Below are positions 45,240 to 56,532 of a DNA stretch of 64,000 nucleotides, piece after piece. The stretch comes from Platerodrilus igneus. Its lineage: Eukaryota > Arthropoda > Insecta > Coleoptera > Lycidae. The notes under the pieces are model-generated. The model had not been told where the DNA came from and ran no database searches. It was given only the letters and a program-made list of their open reading frames with translations. The position numbers were made by a program, and so were the translations under genes. The stretch spans positions 5,332,001-5,396,000 of the forward strand of contig JARFIW010001082.1 in assembly GCA_036346225.1 (NCBI GenBank), written 5' to 3'. Every line of letters starts with the position of its first letter. Positions within the stretch are counted from its first letter, which is position 1.

Positions 45240-46170
45240 GGGTAACAAGAATTTATCTTTAGATTGATTTTCTCGTGAATACTTAACATTACTCAAAATC
45301 TTACTTCGCATAGCCATCGCATTCTTTCTTAAAATGTTGATCTCAAAAGTGATCAAACACTGTTTAATAATTAAATTTGTTTGACCTTTAGGGTGTCGTG
45401 ACAACGTGCCGCGACTGTGTTAATTGGTCCTAGACAATATTCTATTTCCATAAACGAGCATTTAGAAGATGGGAGATTTTTAAAAATGATAAAGCTTTAT
45501 TATCTGTGGTAATGGTACTTTCGTGTCCCAGTAATAGAACATAACCTTTCAAAGCTACCACATTATTTAGGTAAGATAATAGTTTTTCTTGGCATTACGC
45601 AATATCTTCAAATAAAAAGACACAAATATCATTATGATCTTTTACCTGATATAAACAGGAGCCAACTGCATACACTGAAGCATTTACACAGATAAAGAAT
45701 CCTAACTTAGGATTGAGATGAGACAATGTTATTATTTTACAAAAAGATCTTTTAATTTCTCAAAACACTTGTTCTTCACGATCAGTCCACACAATGGCAC
45801 AGATTTTTCAAATAAACTATTAAGACTCATAGTCAAATACGTGACCTTATCAACAAAACGTGCATCATAATTTGATAGTCTTAGAAAATATCGTTAATCT
45901 TAATATTACGCGGATATTCAAAATCTATTATATCCTGGACACATTCCGGTGTCATACCAATGCCTTACAGAATCACGAGATAACCGACAAAACAAATTTC
46001 CCTATTGGAAGATAAGCACTTTCTTAATTTGAGAATAATCCCCGAGTTGGTAAATTTCTCTAAAACAATTCAAATATGACGAATATGGGACTCCGCGTCC
46101 TTTGATATAATAAACACGTCATCTACATAGAAAATAACAAAATCTTCGACATCCTCCCCAGAACTCATTT
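45240..46170 (-). pseudogene. Ty3/gypsy RT-RNase H relic
   Basis: On the minus strand the RT palm reads FVIFYVDDVFIISKD near 46150-46100 (Y-V-D-D), followed by a thumb with GMTPECVQDIIDFEYPRN and a LSNYDARFVDKVTYLT-like segment. RNase H follows with NPKLGFFICVNASVYAVGS near 45720-45680 and TTDNKALSFLKISHLLNARL near 45520-45460. Domain order is gypsy; the D of the RNase H D-A-S motif reads N. It is unrelated in sequence to the intact gypsy at 1893. No LTR seen. Confidence 0.6.
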
Positions 46171-46459
46171 AAATGCACGACTAAAACTGGCAACCGATGT
46201 AACCAGTAAATACGTACGTATTACCCGAAAACAGAAACCCAGTATATTTCTAGGGAGGTTCATAGAAAATAATCTGACGGTACGACATCGATAAAGCCAG
46301 AAGACTAAAATAAGCACGTGGAGTTCAATATAAAAGTTCCAAAACATTTGGTGGAATCCCGTGATTATATTCCATCTGCTGGTTTAGGTTACGGGCGTCT
46401 TTTTTTTCTCGAAGTTGGGTGAATGAATATATATTTATCGATGTAAATTTTAAACTTCC

Positions 46460-46613
46460 AAATTTTTATTTCAAACGACCTGTTTTGTTACACTTATTCT
46501 TAGAAACATTTACCAGTTTTACTTATTACATCAATTAGGCATACATAATAAGTAAAACTTGAAAATATTACTGGCATACGCAACAAAACATATGTCGTTT
46601 GAAATAAAAATTT
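46460..46613. repeat. Three-step palindrome, possible hairpin MITE
   Basis: Nested inverted arms: 46460-46479 with 46594-46613 (20 of 20), 46481-46489 with 46582-46590 (9 of 9), and 46515-46528 with 46546-46559 (14 of 14). Most of the 154 bp can fold into one long hairpin. No target duplication was identified. Confidence 0.8.
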
Positions 46614-47242
46614 GTGGTGACGTTTGGAATTTTCGTCAAACAATATACATAATTTAAAACAAACACAACAGAAAATAGAAAAAAAAAGTGCCTCATAAAT
46701 CTCCAAAGGACAACCTAAAAAACCATAACAGAAGCTAAAAGATCAGGTATAGTATAAAACGCATTTTGTAATAAGTCTTTTTAAATTCATTTTAAGCTGA
46801 TGAAAGAGCAAATCTTTTATGCTAGCATCAAGTAAAAGGCAAAACTAAAATAGTTATTTAGGATCATTTTAATTCTGTGTAGGTATAGGTATCTAAGAAA
46901 ATTTGATTTCAGATTTCGACATCAAAATAGTGTGTATCACGGAAAGTTTGATATATAAATATAAAAAGTTATGGGGGTGACTGTTAAACTGATGAAATTG
47001 ATAAATTTACTTACCTTGAACGTGTATTTCAAAGGTGTACCTAAAATTGTTGAGGTTAAGTTACTGTGTGGTTACTGTTAGAAATGATTTACTGCTAACA
47101 AAGGTGTTAGCCGTTCTAGCTTGTATGTATTCTGGTATGCGAAAATAGTATTGAGGTTAGGTTACTGTTAAAAACATTATAATAGATTTTATTATTTACA
47201 TTTAAATTTCCCGCAAAAAAATCTCATGTAATGGCGGATTGC
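46614..47242. other. No gene; short repeated motif
   Basis: Contains GAGGTTAGGTTACTGTTA-like copies near 47052 and 47153, the same motif as in the inverted-repeat arm that follows. Confidence 0.5.
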
Positions 47243-47332
47243 AGTAATTTTTTTCTTAACCATCCTCCCGAGTTTTCACGCTCGAACGAGTCCTCGGTTA
47301 GGTTACTGTTAGAAATAGATATTATTATTAAA
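47243..47332 (+). repeat. Long-range inverted repeat, left arm
   Basis: Pairs in reverse complement with 49860-49970. Shared landmarks: TTCTTAACC, CGAACGAGTCC, GTTACTGTTAGA and ATATTATTATTAAAAA. Identity is moderate. The arms are 2.5 kb apart and may be the ends of a DNA element. Confidence 0.7.
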
Positions 47333-47434
47333 AAACACAAATCACTCAATACGCATATCAGAACAGTCTGCAATAGTTATAGCAACAAAAAAAAAAAGAC
47401 TGTTCTGATATGCGTGTTAAGAGATTTGTGTTTT
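47332..47434. repeat. Hairpin with 37-bp arms next to the inverted-repeat arm
   Basis: Arms 47332-47368 and 47398-47434 match at 34 of 37 positions (core CGCATATCAGAACAGTC) around a 29-nt A-rich loop. Confidence 0.85.
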
Positions 47435-47474
47435 CAACCAAACTTACGAAGTAAGTTAGGTTAATATAATCGCT

Positions 47475-47503
47475 ACGTCGTCGTCGTCGCCGCCGTCGTC
47501 CGT
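47475..47503. repeat. GTC/GCC trinucleotide repeat
   Basis: CGTCGTCGTCGTCGCCGCCG followed by TCGTCCG. GC-rich island in AT-rich DNA. Confidence 0.85.
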
Positions 47504-47686
47504 TGCCATATTCCCATAATGATACAATAAATGATATATATGTACCTTGTTTAGTTTTTTACGCTGATTACAAATATGCTATACACTTTTCGATATCTCA
47601 TTTAGTTTTCGAACTAATATAAACTTTAATAGATATCCAAATGATTCTTATTATCATTTCGGCTTCAGTATCACATCATATAATTT

Positions 47687-47893
47687 TTGTGCAAAAAAGA
47701 TCAATTAGTTCGCGAGCCTTTAGCTGTAGTTCATTGCGCTGAAAATGGCAGGGATGTGATACATGGAGATCACTATGAAGCAATCATTTCTAATTCGGCT
47801 GAAGATATTCTAACCGTACATCAAACTGACTTATTCGGAGGAATCACAATACCTGGGACTAATCACAGAATATATGTTAACAATTTTAATTAA
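47687..47893 (+). CDS. Unrecognised 68-codon open frame, possible exon
   Basis: Open from a TTG; there is no ATG in the frame, so if real it is an exon or a gene fragment. The peptide looks compositionally protein-like (LVREPLAVVHCAENGRDVIH, then HQTDLFGGITIPGTNHRIYV) rather than AT-biased filler, and a pyrimidine-rich stretch with CTTCAG lies 20 bp upstream of the open frame as a possible acceptor. I do not recognise the family. It sits inside the long-range inverted repeat. Confidence 0.22.
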   Translation: MCKKDQLVREPLAVVHCAENGRDVIHGDHYEAIISNSAEDILTVHQTDLFGGITIPGTNHRIYVNNFN

Positions 47894-49480
47894 TTATTCT
47901 TTATTTTTCTGTTATATATTGCTATAATTATAGGGTAGTTTAGGGGTAGGTTAAGTCACAGGGGTCGTAGAATAAATAAAAGCAACTTCCAGTTAACAAA
48001 AGCACATAATTCCAGATATTATAAGAGTAAATAGGTCACAATACATATTGTTTGTTGAGAGCACACTGAATATAAAAATACATGAAATTAAATGCATAAG
48101 AAAATAGAAATATTCAAGAGTAAGTACAAGTTAAGATAAGATTTTAAAACGCAACAAAATGCATCAAAAGTAAATCAACGGAAAACCTATATGAATTGGC
48201 TTTATAAATAATTAAACAAGTGCGTTAAAAATATCATCGTATACGCAGTCTAAATTATGTATTATTTGAAAATCGTACGTGACATGTAGAATCACATTGG
48301 TTCAAAAATCCAATATTAACTAGGAAATAAACAAGCACCAGATTATTTCGGTTTAGATTAGAATAAATAACAAACTGAGTACGTGATTTAATAAACGGAA
48401 ATTCTTGGGATTTCTCAATTAATACCATGATATGTGAATATAATATGTGACAAGTCAAGCATTCATCCGAATATTTGAACTAAACAATTGGTGAAATTCC
48501 CGGAATACACAAAGATAAAGGCAAAAGGTGTCGTCCCAACACGTGAATGAACGAATGAAAAGCAAGAGAGGTACGGCTTTAAATACGATAAGAATGGAGC
48601 GACGAGTTTAGTATACATTTTAAACTAGGCTACGACTATATTCTGAAGTGCTAAATTATTTTACGTAACCAGTGAGACGAAAGTTAAAGTAAAGTCATTT
48701 TGAAAAGTGTACGAATTGTGAAACGGGTGAGCCGATCTATTATAGACGTAAGTAAATAACGACTAAATAAAAATACATTTCTAACATAAATAAAACAGGA
48801 CTCTTGTTAATTGCTGACATGGAAAATCTTTTTAATACTGACATGGAGAATGTTCTATTACTGTCTGTTTAATACCGACATGAAAATATTCTATTACTGA
48901 TATTCAAATTGAATCTTAAATTGGATTGATTTATTACTGGCATCTTAATACTAGCTCTAACACTGAAATTTAAATGGGATTTTAATTTATTGAATTGGAT
49001 TTTAATAACGATTTGGATTGTATTTTGGTTTTGATGTCAACTTTTAAAATCGACTTTCAACATTCAGACTTGGCACAAAAATTCTTAGGGGATGCAGAGG
49101 AACTACAGAACCATTCCAGGTTAGCAATCTTGATATAATTTATTACTGAAAACTGTTTTAATTCAATATTTTTCGTATCTGTAAGAGTCAACAAAACAGT
49201 AGTTTCATTGATCAATTATGAAAAGGTAATAGCAATCTTGAAACGTTTCAAAGGTCTCTAAATATAAGCAAAAAGGCTAGTTTTGCTGGCTTCAATTTCA
49301 TAAATCTGATATATGTAAATATTCTGAAAAGAGGGAAGATTTTAAAAGTTGTAAATATTCAATCATTATATTGTGTATTGTAGAATTGCTTTATTTAATT
49401 AAATCAGCTAGTTGAGGCAAAGAAAAACCCATAACTTAACATTTCACTTCATAGGTGCTTGATTGATAAAGGGGGATATC
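47894..49480. other. No gene; possible retroelement leader
   Basis: AT-rich. A promoter-like segment (GGCTTTAAATACG near 48570) and degenerate repeats of TACTGACATGGAAAAT type (48810-48960) are visible. Nothing coding was recognised. Confidence 0.4.
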
Positions 49481-49493
49481 ATAGTATTTTATG

Positions 49494-49605
49494 ACGCCCA
49501 TCGTAGGGGCTTGTTGATCCTAACAAAAATAACACAGCAATTTATGTACGCCCAAATCGTGTGGCAATAATATCACAGCATTTTATTACACCCAATCGTG
49601 GGGCT
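49494..49605 (+). repeat. Three primer-binding-site-like repeats
   Basis: ACGCCCATCGTAGGGGCT (49494), ACGCCCAAATCGTGTGGC (49548) and ACACCCAATCGTGGGGCT (49588), each after an ACAGCA-like or ATAGTA-like stretch. All resemble the tRNA-Lys type site GGCGCCCAACGTGGGGCT. Confidence 0.5.
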
Positions 49606-49859
49606 AAAGTAATATCACAGCAATATCTAATAATTATAATTCATGTTTAAATTAAGATTTATGTTTGTTTGAGTGGTGCTGGGAGCTTATATCATTAAGT
49701 AGTCCGACTCAAACTTGATTAAAACAATAAAATTTATTAAATTATATTTATAATAATAAAATTTTGTTTAACATTTATGTGCTAGTTAAATTTAAAATAT
49801 ATAATTTTCTTTTATAAAATTTCGGTAAGTTTGGTTGTAAGGCGTACATGCGTCTTAGA
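49606..49859. other. No gene seen
   Basis: AT-rich spacer. Confidence 0.4.
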
Positions 49860-49970
49860 CTTTTTAATAATAATATCTCTATCTAACAGTAACTTAACCT
49901 CAAAAAGCCTATCGCGGGACTCGTTCGAACATAAAGTCTAGAGAGGAGGGTTAAGAATAAAATTTTTGCT
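49860..49970 (-). repeat. Long-range inverted repeat, right arm
   Basis: Partner of 47243-47332; includes TCTAACAGTAACTTAACCTC and GGACTCGTTCGAAC. Confidence 0.7.
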
Positions 49971-50984
49971 GGTCGGATTGCGTTCAAGGTTATAGAATTT
50001 AGCACAAATGTAAATTTCAAAAACATTTAACCAACACATAAAAATATGTAATTTATAATGACTTTGGATGATATTTCTTTGTTGCAAATAAGTTAATCGC
50101 TCAGTTTTTAAAATTCTTACACGATAACACTTCCGACATTGAATTTCCTTAAAATGTATATTTTATTTAGCTTTAAAAAGGCATTGCTACGTTTCAGTTG
50201 TGAGATAGGCATTTTACACAAGGCCAAGCTTGAAAATAGTGTAATTTAATCTCCATTCCATTCCAAATGAGAAGGTCGTTAAGTAAAGAAGAAGAGTTTA
50301 TATTAATGATTTCTATTGGTGGATAGCACGGTCAAGTTTACACTAAAATAGTTTGCTATGTTTACAAAAGGAAAACGGAATTGTTCTTGTAAGAGGTGTA
50401 ATATTGTCGGGCTGCAAGCAGTTGTTTATATAGAGTTCAATGCCTGCAAACAAACATAATCGATGTACGATTGTTCTAAATTGTAGACATATATGCACTT
50501 TGCAAAAATACACATAATAAAATTGTTAAAACTATTTCATAAAATTATTAATTTTTCAAGATATTCACTTTTGTTGCATGACCCTACTATACCCGAAATA
50601 CTACGTGCTGCCACATTAAAAAAGGTGTTGGATCACGAAATTGCTGAATATCGAATATAAATGCACATCCCTAAACAAAGAAGATTTAATTTTTGACATT
50701 CTTCATCCTGGTGTAACATTTGTATAGTTATTTGGATTTGTTTGTTGATTATTGGTATTTTATTTTGTCAGCTTGTGTTTAAACTTAAATTTGAGAGTAT
50801 TTCATTTCAAATTCATCTTTTATTTTTATTAAAAACAGTTCTTGTCAGGGCTACAACATAGTGATTTGTTAATAATGTAAGTTACTGCCCTTAAACAACT
50901 TATTTTATGCTAACACTGAATGTTTTCAGAATATAAGTATGAATCAACAAGTAATAAAAAAATCCATAGGGTAAACTTGTTGCA
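49971..50984. other. No gene seen
   Basis: AT-rich; no supported feature. Confidence 0.45.
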
Positions 50985-52312
50985 GGTGGGCAAAATGTTA
51001 TGGCATATGTCTGTTTAAAGCATTCCAAAAATGCATGTAAAACTCAAGCCGTAAATCAATCAGCGTTAGGAATTAGTGTAGGTGTTAAATGAGTATGGAA
51101 CGTTGTATGCAAAGTGGAATCAGCACTGCTACTCTATCCCATAATGCACAACAATGTACGATAAATTTAACAGTTTTGAAAGGTCTGCGATTTGAAGTCG
51201 CTTCCGTGCATTCTTCCTTGAAAGGCAGTTACCAAATCTGGATAAGTATTACAAGCCATAAACGATGATGATTCTTTGCCAAATTTTAGTCCACACCACT
51301 TTATAGAATTTTTAAAAAATTAGGTTCCAAGTACGAGAGGCATAGACGAAAAACAATTTTAATTATAAAACCTAAAGTTGTATTGTGATAAAGAAAGTGT
51401 TTAACTGCAATTAAGAAGTACAAGAATGAAAGCAAAAGAATTTATTATACTGATGAGACTTGGTTTAATGCTGGAAAGACTAGGTGTAGCAAAATACAAT
51501 TATAGAAACTCATATGACAGGCATTAATGGATGGTTTGTGCACTGGGATCCTTCAGCAATGATCAAGAAATTGATTGTAACACATGGGTAATGATATTGG
51601 GTCTGTTATGGTGTACCTATATTCAAACTTTGAATCAAAAACGAAACGTAACGGTAAAATTACACATTTCAAAATCTAAATTTATTTGTATAGTTTTAAG
51701 CAATTACCATGAAGACTTGAACAGCGAAATATTTAAAGCCTGGTTAGAAAATGTTTTGCCACTACTTGATGCGGCTAGTGTAATGGTATTGATATTGCTT
51801 CTTATCATAGCATTAGAACTGAAACGATCCATCTCATAACTCGTAGAAGCAACAAATTATTGATTTGTTGAAAGAAAAATATTCAATTTAGTGAAGGATT
51901 ATTAAAAACCAAGTTATTGGTCCTGAAACAATATTTTTAGATCACCCCACACTTTACGTTATAGATTATATGGTTAAGAAATCAAGCAGGCCGATACTTT
52001 CATTACCTCCATATCACTGTAACAATGCCAATTGAACTTACTTGGGCACAAGTGAAACAACACTTAGCTGCTAACAATTTTACTTTTAAGCTTGCAGATG
52101 TGAAGGTACTTCTTTATGAAGGAATTGCAGCTATAAGTCAAGAGAATTGTGGTAATTGTATTAGGCGTATCTTAAAGAAAGAGAAAATAATGTGGAGATT
52201 AGATGGCATTGGTGAGGAAGTTGTTGAGGAATTTATCATTAATGTAGGTTGTAAAATCGCAGCTGAAGAAGAAACCTCTGATAACGATATGGAAGTAAAT
52301 GAAACTTTTTAA
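50985..52312 (+). pseudogene. IS630/Tc1-type DDE transposase relic
   Basis: Broken frames give an N-terminal region (GQNVMAYVCLKH near 50990), the first catalytic motif IYYTDETWFNAGKT near 51440-51490, NYHEDLNSEIFKAWLENVLP (51700-51760, in frame 51531-51839) with the following segment standing where V-I-V-M-D-N-A is expected, then PIELTWAQVKQHL at the start of the last frame (52025-52312), which supplies the terminal catalytic Glu of N-P-I-E. The last frame is well kept: NFTFKLADVKVLLYEG, then a C-terminal acidic tail ending in TAA at 52312. This layout belongs to a widespread insect DDE_3-type family. No ends found. Confidence 0.75.
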
Positions 52313-52802
52313 TTTAATAGTGTGTATCAATAAAGTGCTGTGATACAGCGTAAGTTAAAAAAGCATTAAATGATGTCGTACTTTTTCAATAGGAATAAGC
52401 TTATAAAAATTAAATGTTTTTATATGACTATAAAATTAATTTATATCCATGCTTTCTACATGTATTTCTTTATTTTGATTATATTGACTGAGTGAAATTG
52501 AGCATTACCGAGTTGTTCTAATTTTTTTTTCATTTTTACTTAATATTCCCTTCCTTCTAAAATAAGTATTGCATTTATTAAAAAATAGAAAAAAATTTCG
52601 AATAAAAAATTTTTTGCAGCACAAACCGCTGTTCTTTCGAAATTAGTTCAGTGTCTATTCAACATAAATAATATATATATTTATTATATTGATGTTTAAG
52701 CTACTAATTCAATTATATTATAAAAATTAACTAATTATGAGAAGGTTCTTATACACTGTTTGAATTGTTCTATGTACGAATAGTTTGTGATAGTATTCCT
52801 TG
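52313..52802. other. No gene seen
   Basis: AT-rich spacer, possibly 3' DNA of the DDE element. The SINE target duplication starts at 52791. Confidence 0.4.
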
Positions 52803-53112
52803 TGGTGGCTCCGTGGCGTAGTTGGTATGTGTGTGACTACTACGCCCAAGATCCCAGATTCGAATCCCGACACGGTCCGGATGAAAAATGTTAGGTGAGC
52901 ATTTTTCACAAAAATACACCCTCGTTCAGATGAAAGGTAAAATAGAGGTCCCGTGTGTGTGTGTGTTTGTTGTCATGCACGTTAAAGAGCCCTACCTTGC
53001 TTGGAACAGCAAGGGTTCAGCAAAATTCCATATTTTCCAGGTAGAAAAAACTCACTTCCTGGCCAATGTAGTGCCTTCGGGTGGAACATTGAAAAAAAAA
53101 TCAAATGTAAGG
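52803..53112 (+). mobile_element. tRNA-derived SINE copy 4
   Basis: Flanked by a perfect 12-bp TAGTATTCCTTG (52791-52802 and 53113-53124). Both A box (TGGCGTAGTTGG) and B box (GATTCGAATCCC) are well kept; a GT run (TGTGTGTGTG) interrupts the body near 52955. Confidence 0.9.
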
Positions 53113-53862
53113 TAGTATTCCTTGATAACACATTCTGTCGTTGCTCATGTAAAGGGGTTTTAAAATTTTTTTCTCCTTTATTAAGCATGATTGATTTTAA
53201 CGTCCTCGATGCAAAATTTAATTTGTACTTCTTGAGAAAGAAGTTTCTAGGCGTACTTGAAACTTCACACACTATAAAACTCGTTGAATAGTGCCTAGAA
53301 AATAATCGATATTAATTTTTGGTTTTCTCCTTGAATTTCCTAATTTTTTTGATTCCACATTTGCTACTATCATAACATCTTTTTGTCAAATGCCAAAATT
53401 GATTGATATAGTTTTCATGGCTACATCAAACTTGTGACTAATTCGTTTAATATCCCCATACTCGTTTTCTATCATTGAAACACTAAGCAAGTTGCATTGT
53501 CCTTGCTGTTGAAATTTGATTTTCTATAATCGCAGACTAATTTTGGCAAAAATGGGTCTCTGGCCGATATAAAACAAAAATATGCTTTTACCAAAAGTTT
53601 AACATTTTACTTTGTGAATAACTTTATCCACGCCAAAATTTCCCATTCCTATAAAACCTAAAACCGCTTGGTATATAAACTGTTCAAATAAATAAAAACC
53701 AATGGATTTACTGTTTCTATAATAATCCGTTAAATAAAAATTAAATCGAACATATCTTGGAACGGAGGTTATGTATAAACTAACCAAAAGTGAGGACCAT
53801 AGAGAACAATTTATCTATGGGAGGACCTAGAAATTTCAAATTTTGTAAATTTATATAAATAA
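53113..53862. other. No gene seen
   Basis: AT-rich; short ORFs without motifs. Confidence 0.45.
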
Positions 53863-53950
53863 GTTGGGCGCATTTTGCGTACAAAAAGCGCTGCAGCGCT
53901 TTAGTAAAACGCTGCTCAGGTCGGCATGCCGAATTTCATTGTCTTGGTAA
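53863..53950 (+). repeat. Dispersed repeat family B, copy 1 (partial)
   Basis: Shares TTGGGCGCATT, TACAAAAAGCGC, GCAGCGCTTT-like and a GGCATGCCGAATTTCATTG-like end with 56665-56732 plus 57369-57390. Confidence 0.65.
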
Positions 53951-54822
53951 ACATAGGCCAGTTCTCTTGAATAGCCGGTACTTAAAGAGAATTTGTAGCA
54001 ACCTGGTACAAACTTAGTTTAAAATTGTTGATAAGTATCTATTCCTTTTTTTATTGCTGTGGTTGAATTACTGCTAGTTAGGTGGCGCTGCAGGAGTTTA
54101 GTAATGACGTTAAAATGTTTATTTGGAATAGTTTGTAACGTCGGTATTTAAATTTGCCTTTGATAGGTTTGTCTTGCGAATATTATTTACGGACTATAAT
54201 TAGCCTTGTCTGTTCCAGTTTTATATTGTTAATAAGTTAGTTCTCGTGAAAAAACTATAACATTAGCAAGTGCTAATTTGAGTAATTGTTCCAGGAATAA
54301 GTGAGATTTTATCGTAATCAACAAATTCATTGGAATTTTTTTAAAAATTTTTGTCGTTATATTAATCATGCCAGCGTATAGGAGATGTACAATTTCAAAC
54401 TGCTAGGACAGAATTTTAAGCATAGGGTTCCAAACTGACTGACTACATCAGCTCTCAAACCCCAACAAATTTTTGTAAGTCTATAAGCGTTGGATGGACG
54501 TTGTTAGAAAAGACTCACTGAAAAAACCGGATCCTATGTGTGTTTACTGCTCGCCGAAGTATATCATATTCATTTTAAAGAGAGGATAATGCACCTAATA
54601 ATCTATTGGGAAAGAGACGGTTTAAAAGTTGACACATCTGTAACTTATGTAACCTATGATCTGTACCTATTGACTCTGTAAATAAAATTAGAGAAAACAA
54701 GTTGAAAATGCAAGGCATTGTCGCAACGAACTTCCCAATGTAGACTTACTTTAAAACAAATTAAAGAAATTAAAATTATTATGTTGTAAGAATTATAAGT
54801 ATTCAGATAAATAATTTTTTTT
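53951..54822. other. No gene seen
   Basis: AT-rich; no supported feature. Confidence 0.45.
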
Positions 54823-54998
54823 TTCTATTGAATTAATATATTGTATTTATCATTGACGTAATATATTTCTATTGAATTAATATATTGTATTTATCATTGA
54901 CGCAATATATTTCTATTGAATTAATATATTGTATTTATCATTGACGTAATATATTTCTATTGAATTAATATATTGTATTTATCATTGACGCAATATGT
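54823..54998. repeat. 44-bp tandem repeat, four units
   Basis: TTCTATTG starts units at 54823, 54867, 54911 and 54955 (period 44 throughout). Units 1 and 3 carry GACGTAAT, units 2 and 4 GACGCAAT. Confidence 0.95.
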
Positions 54999-55244
54999 TA
55001 ATATTGGAATAATTGGCATGAAATGCCATAAATTGTTCAAATATGTGTCGCATATTGATTTTAAACTTATTTAAAATTTTAATTATCCCTGTGGATTTTC
55101 CCGGGGGCTCGGCGTCCCCGTGGCCCGATTTTAACTGACATCAAAACTTAAGCTCTGGACACCGAGCTGAATCGATTGATGTATCACACATTGATGTCCG
55201 ACCATTAAAAAGGCCTCGGACACACAGACAGACAGACAAATAGA
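54999..55244. other. Unassigned, with short GACA repeat
   Basis: GC-richer block (CCCGGGGGCTCGGCGTCCCC near 55105) ending in an ACACAGACAGACAGACAAAT stretch next to the inverted repeat. Resembles the end of a non-LTR element or SINE but no protein or boxes were found. Confidence 0.35.
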
Positions 55245-55338
55245 TTTCATAAACGCGGAGGCTATCGGCACATTAATGTGTGGCTAAAAATAAAAATTAA
55301 GGGCACAGGAAATTTTCGTGACGTCATTAATGACGTAC
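55245..55338 (+). repeat. Inverted repeat of about 90 bp, left arm
   Basis: Pairs with 56153-56240: shared GAGGCTATCGGCACA, TGTGYGGCTAAAAAT and GACGTCATTAATGACGTAC (itself a palindrome). Confidence 0.85.
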
Positions 55339-55884
55339 GTTCGTATTTACCAGGAAGGTGTTGGTTTGTTCTTCAGTTGATTGTTACTGGTTTTAGCTTT
55401 GTTATGTATATCAACAAAGATTATAGTTTCTAACCTATGTGTCAGTTTTAGCGCCGTAGCTTATTTTTCATAATCCCCATAAGAAATTACCAATATTTTT
55501 AGCTGTTGTTTATAAATCTTCGAAGTGTATTGAGTTGAGCTACTGTTTCAAGTTCCAATTGTTAACAGTAAATTTATTCATCATGAGTGCTGTTTATGCT
55601 GATTTTTTGTTGGACAATGCTTTAATAACATTGAAGAATTTAAGCGGCTGCTGCAAAAATATGAGGCAGAAAAATGCCAAAGTTTAGCATTCGTGCTAGT
55701 CAATCTGTAAAATCGTCCTTCAAATTTTTGAAGCGTAATATTAATACAAATTAATATGGGTTTATATAGCCAAATTTTTATACCTCTCCTCCAATTCAGA
55801 AGCTCAAAATTTACTTACCATAAGTCATGTGTAGTGCTTGTACAAAATTGTAAAAATCTAGCTGTTGGAAATTATAATAAAAAA

Positions 55885-55962
55885 GAATCCGTAAAGAGGG
55901 ATCGAACCCTGGTTTGCCGCGTAAAAGTCAGACATCCTAACCACTACGCTACCCAGTGACAT
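55885..55962 (-). ncRNA. tRNA-like segment with pol III boxes and T6 terminator
   Basis: On the minus strand: A box GTAGCGTAGTGGTTAGGATG, B box GGTTCGATCCC, and, after GGATTC, a TTTTTT run. The T arm can pair (AGGG/CCCT) and the A-box region resembles tRNA-Glu/Asp, but the acceptor stem does not pair and the anticodon arm is poor. So it is a tRNA-derived promoter or pseudogene rather than a working tRNA. It lies inside the 55245-56240 inverted-repeat block. Confidence 0.5.
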
Positions 55963-56152
55963 ACATAAGCAGTTAATTTTTTAAATATTTACTCCTAAGT
56001 TTAACTGCATCCTTTTAACACGGCAGATTTTAAAATTTAATTATGCGATCAAAATTATTTTAAATGAAATAATATAAAATTATTTTATATACAAAACCAT
56101 AATATAAATTGTTGTTTAACAGACGATTTATACTATGGCTTTTACACATCAA

Positions 56153-56240
56153 GTACGTCACTAATGACGTCTTAACCTTTCCTGTGTGGTTAATTTTAAT
56201 TTTTAGCCGCACATTAGTGTGCCGATAGCCTCGGCGTTTC
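56153..56240 (-). repeat. Inverted repeat of about 90 bp, right arm
   Basis: Partner of 55245-55338. Confidence 0.85.
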
Positions 56241-56532
56241 ATAAACGAACGTAGTTCGTTGATAAAGTGCATGTGTGTGTTGTTGCTACGTAAATAACAT
56301 ATTTAATCCTATCTGAGATTTAAACCATAATGAAACATTGAATTCCATTGTGTATTACTAGATGGTGCTCTAATATAGTGTTGAAATAGGTTTAGTTAAA
56401 GTCTAAGCTAATGTTACGATACCAACCCCCTTGATGGTGCTAGAAAAAACGTTTTGAATAAATATATGTCAGATTCTCATCTCTAGTTTATGTGTCTGTA
56501 CCAGTAGAAAGTGTTTAAATTATGGCCGAAAG

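Noticed and set aside
47052..47320. Insect telomere-type repeat (TTAGG)n
   Set aside because: The repeated motif GAGGTTAGGTTACTGTTA contains TTAGG only once per unit and is not tandem.
53340..53790. Possible pogo/Tigger-type helix-turn-helix remnant on the minus strand
   Set aside because: A stretch like ENEYGDIKRISHKFDVAMKT is suggestive, but no catalytic motif or second supporting segment was found.
55885..55962. A functional tRNA gene on the minus strand
   Set aside because: A and B boxes and a T-run are present, but the acceptor stem cannot pair and the anticodon arm is weak.
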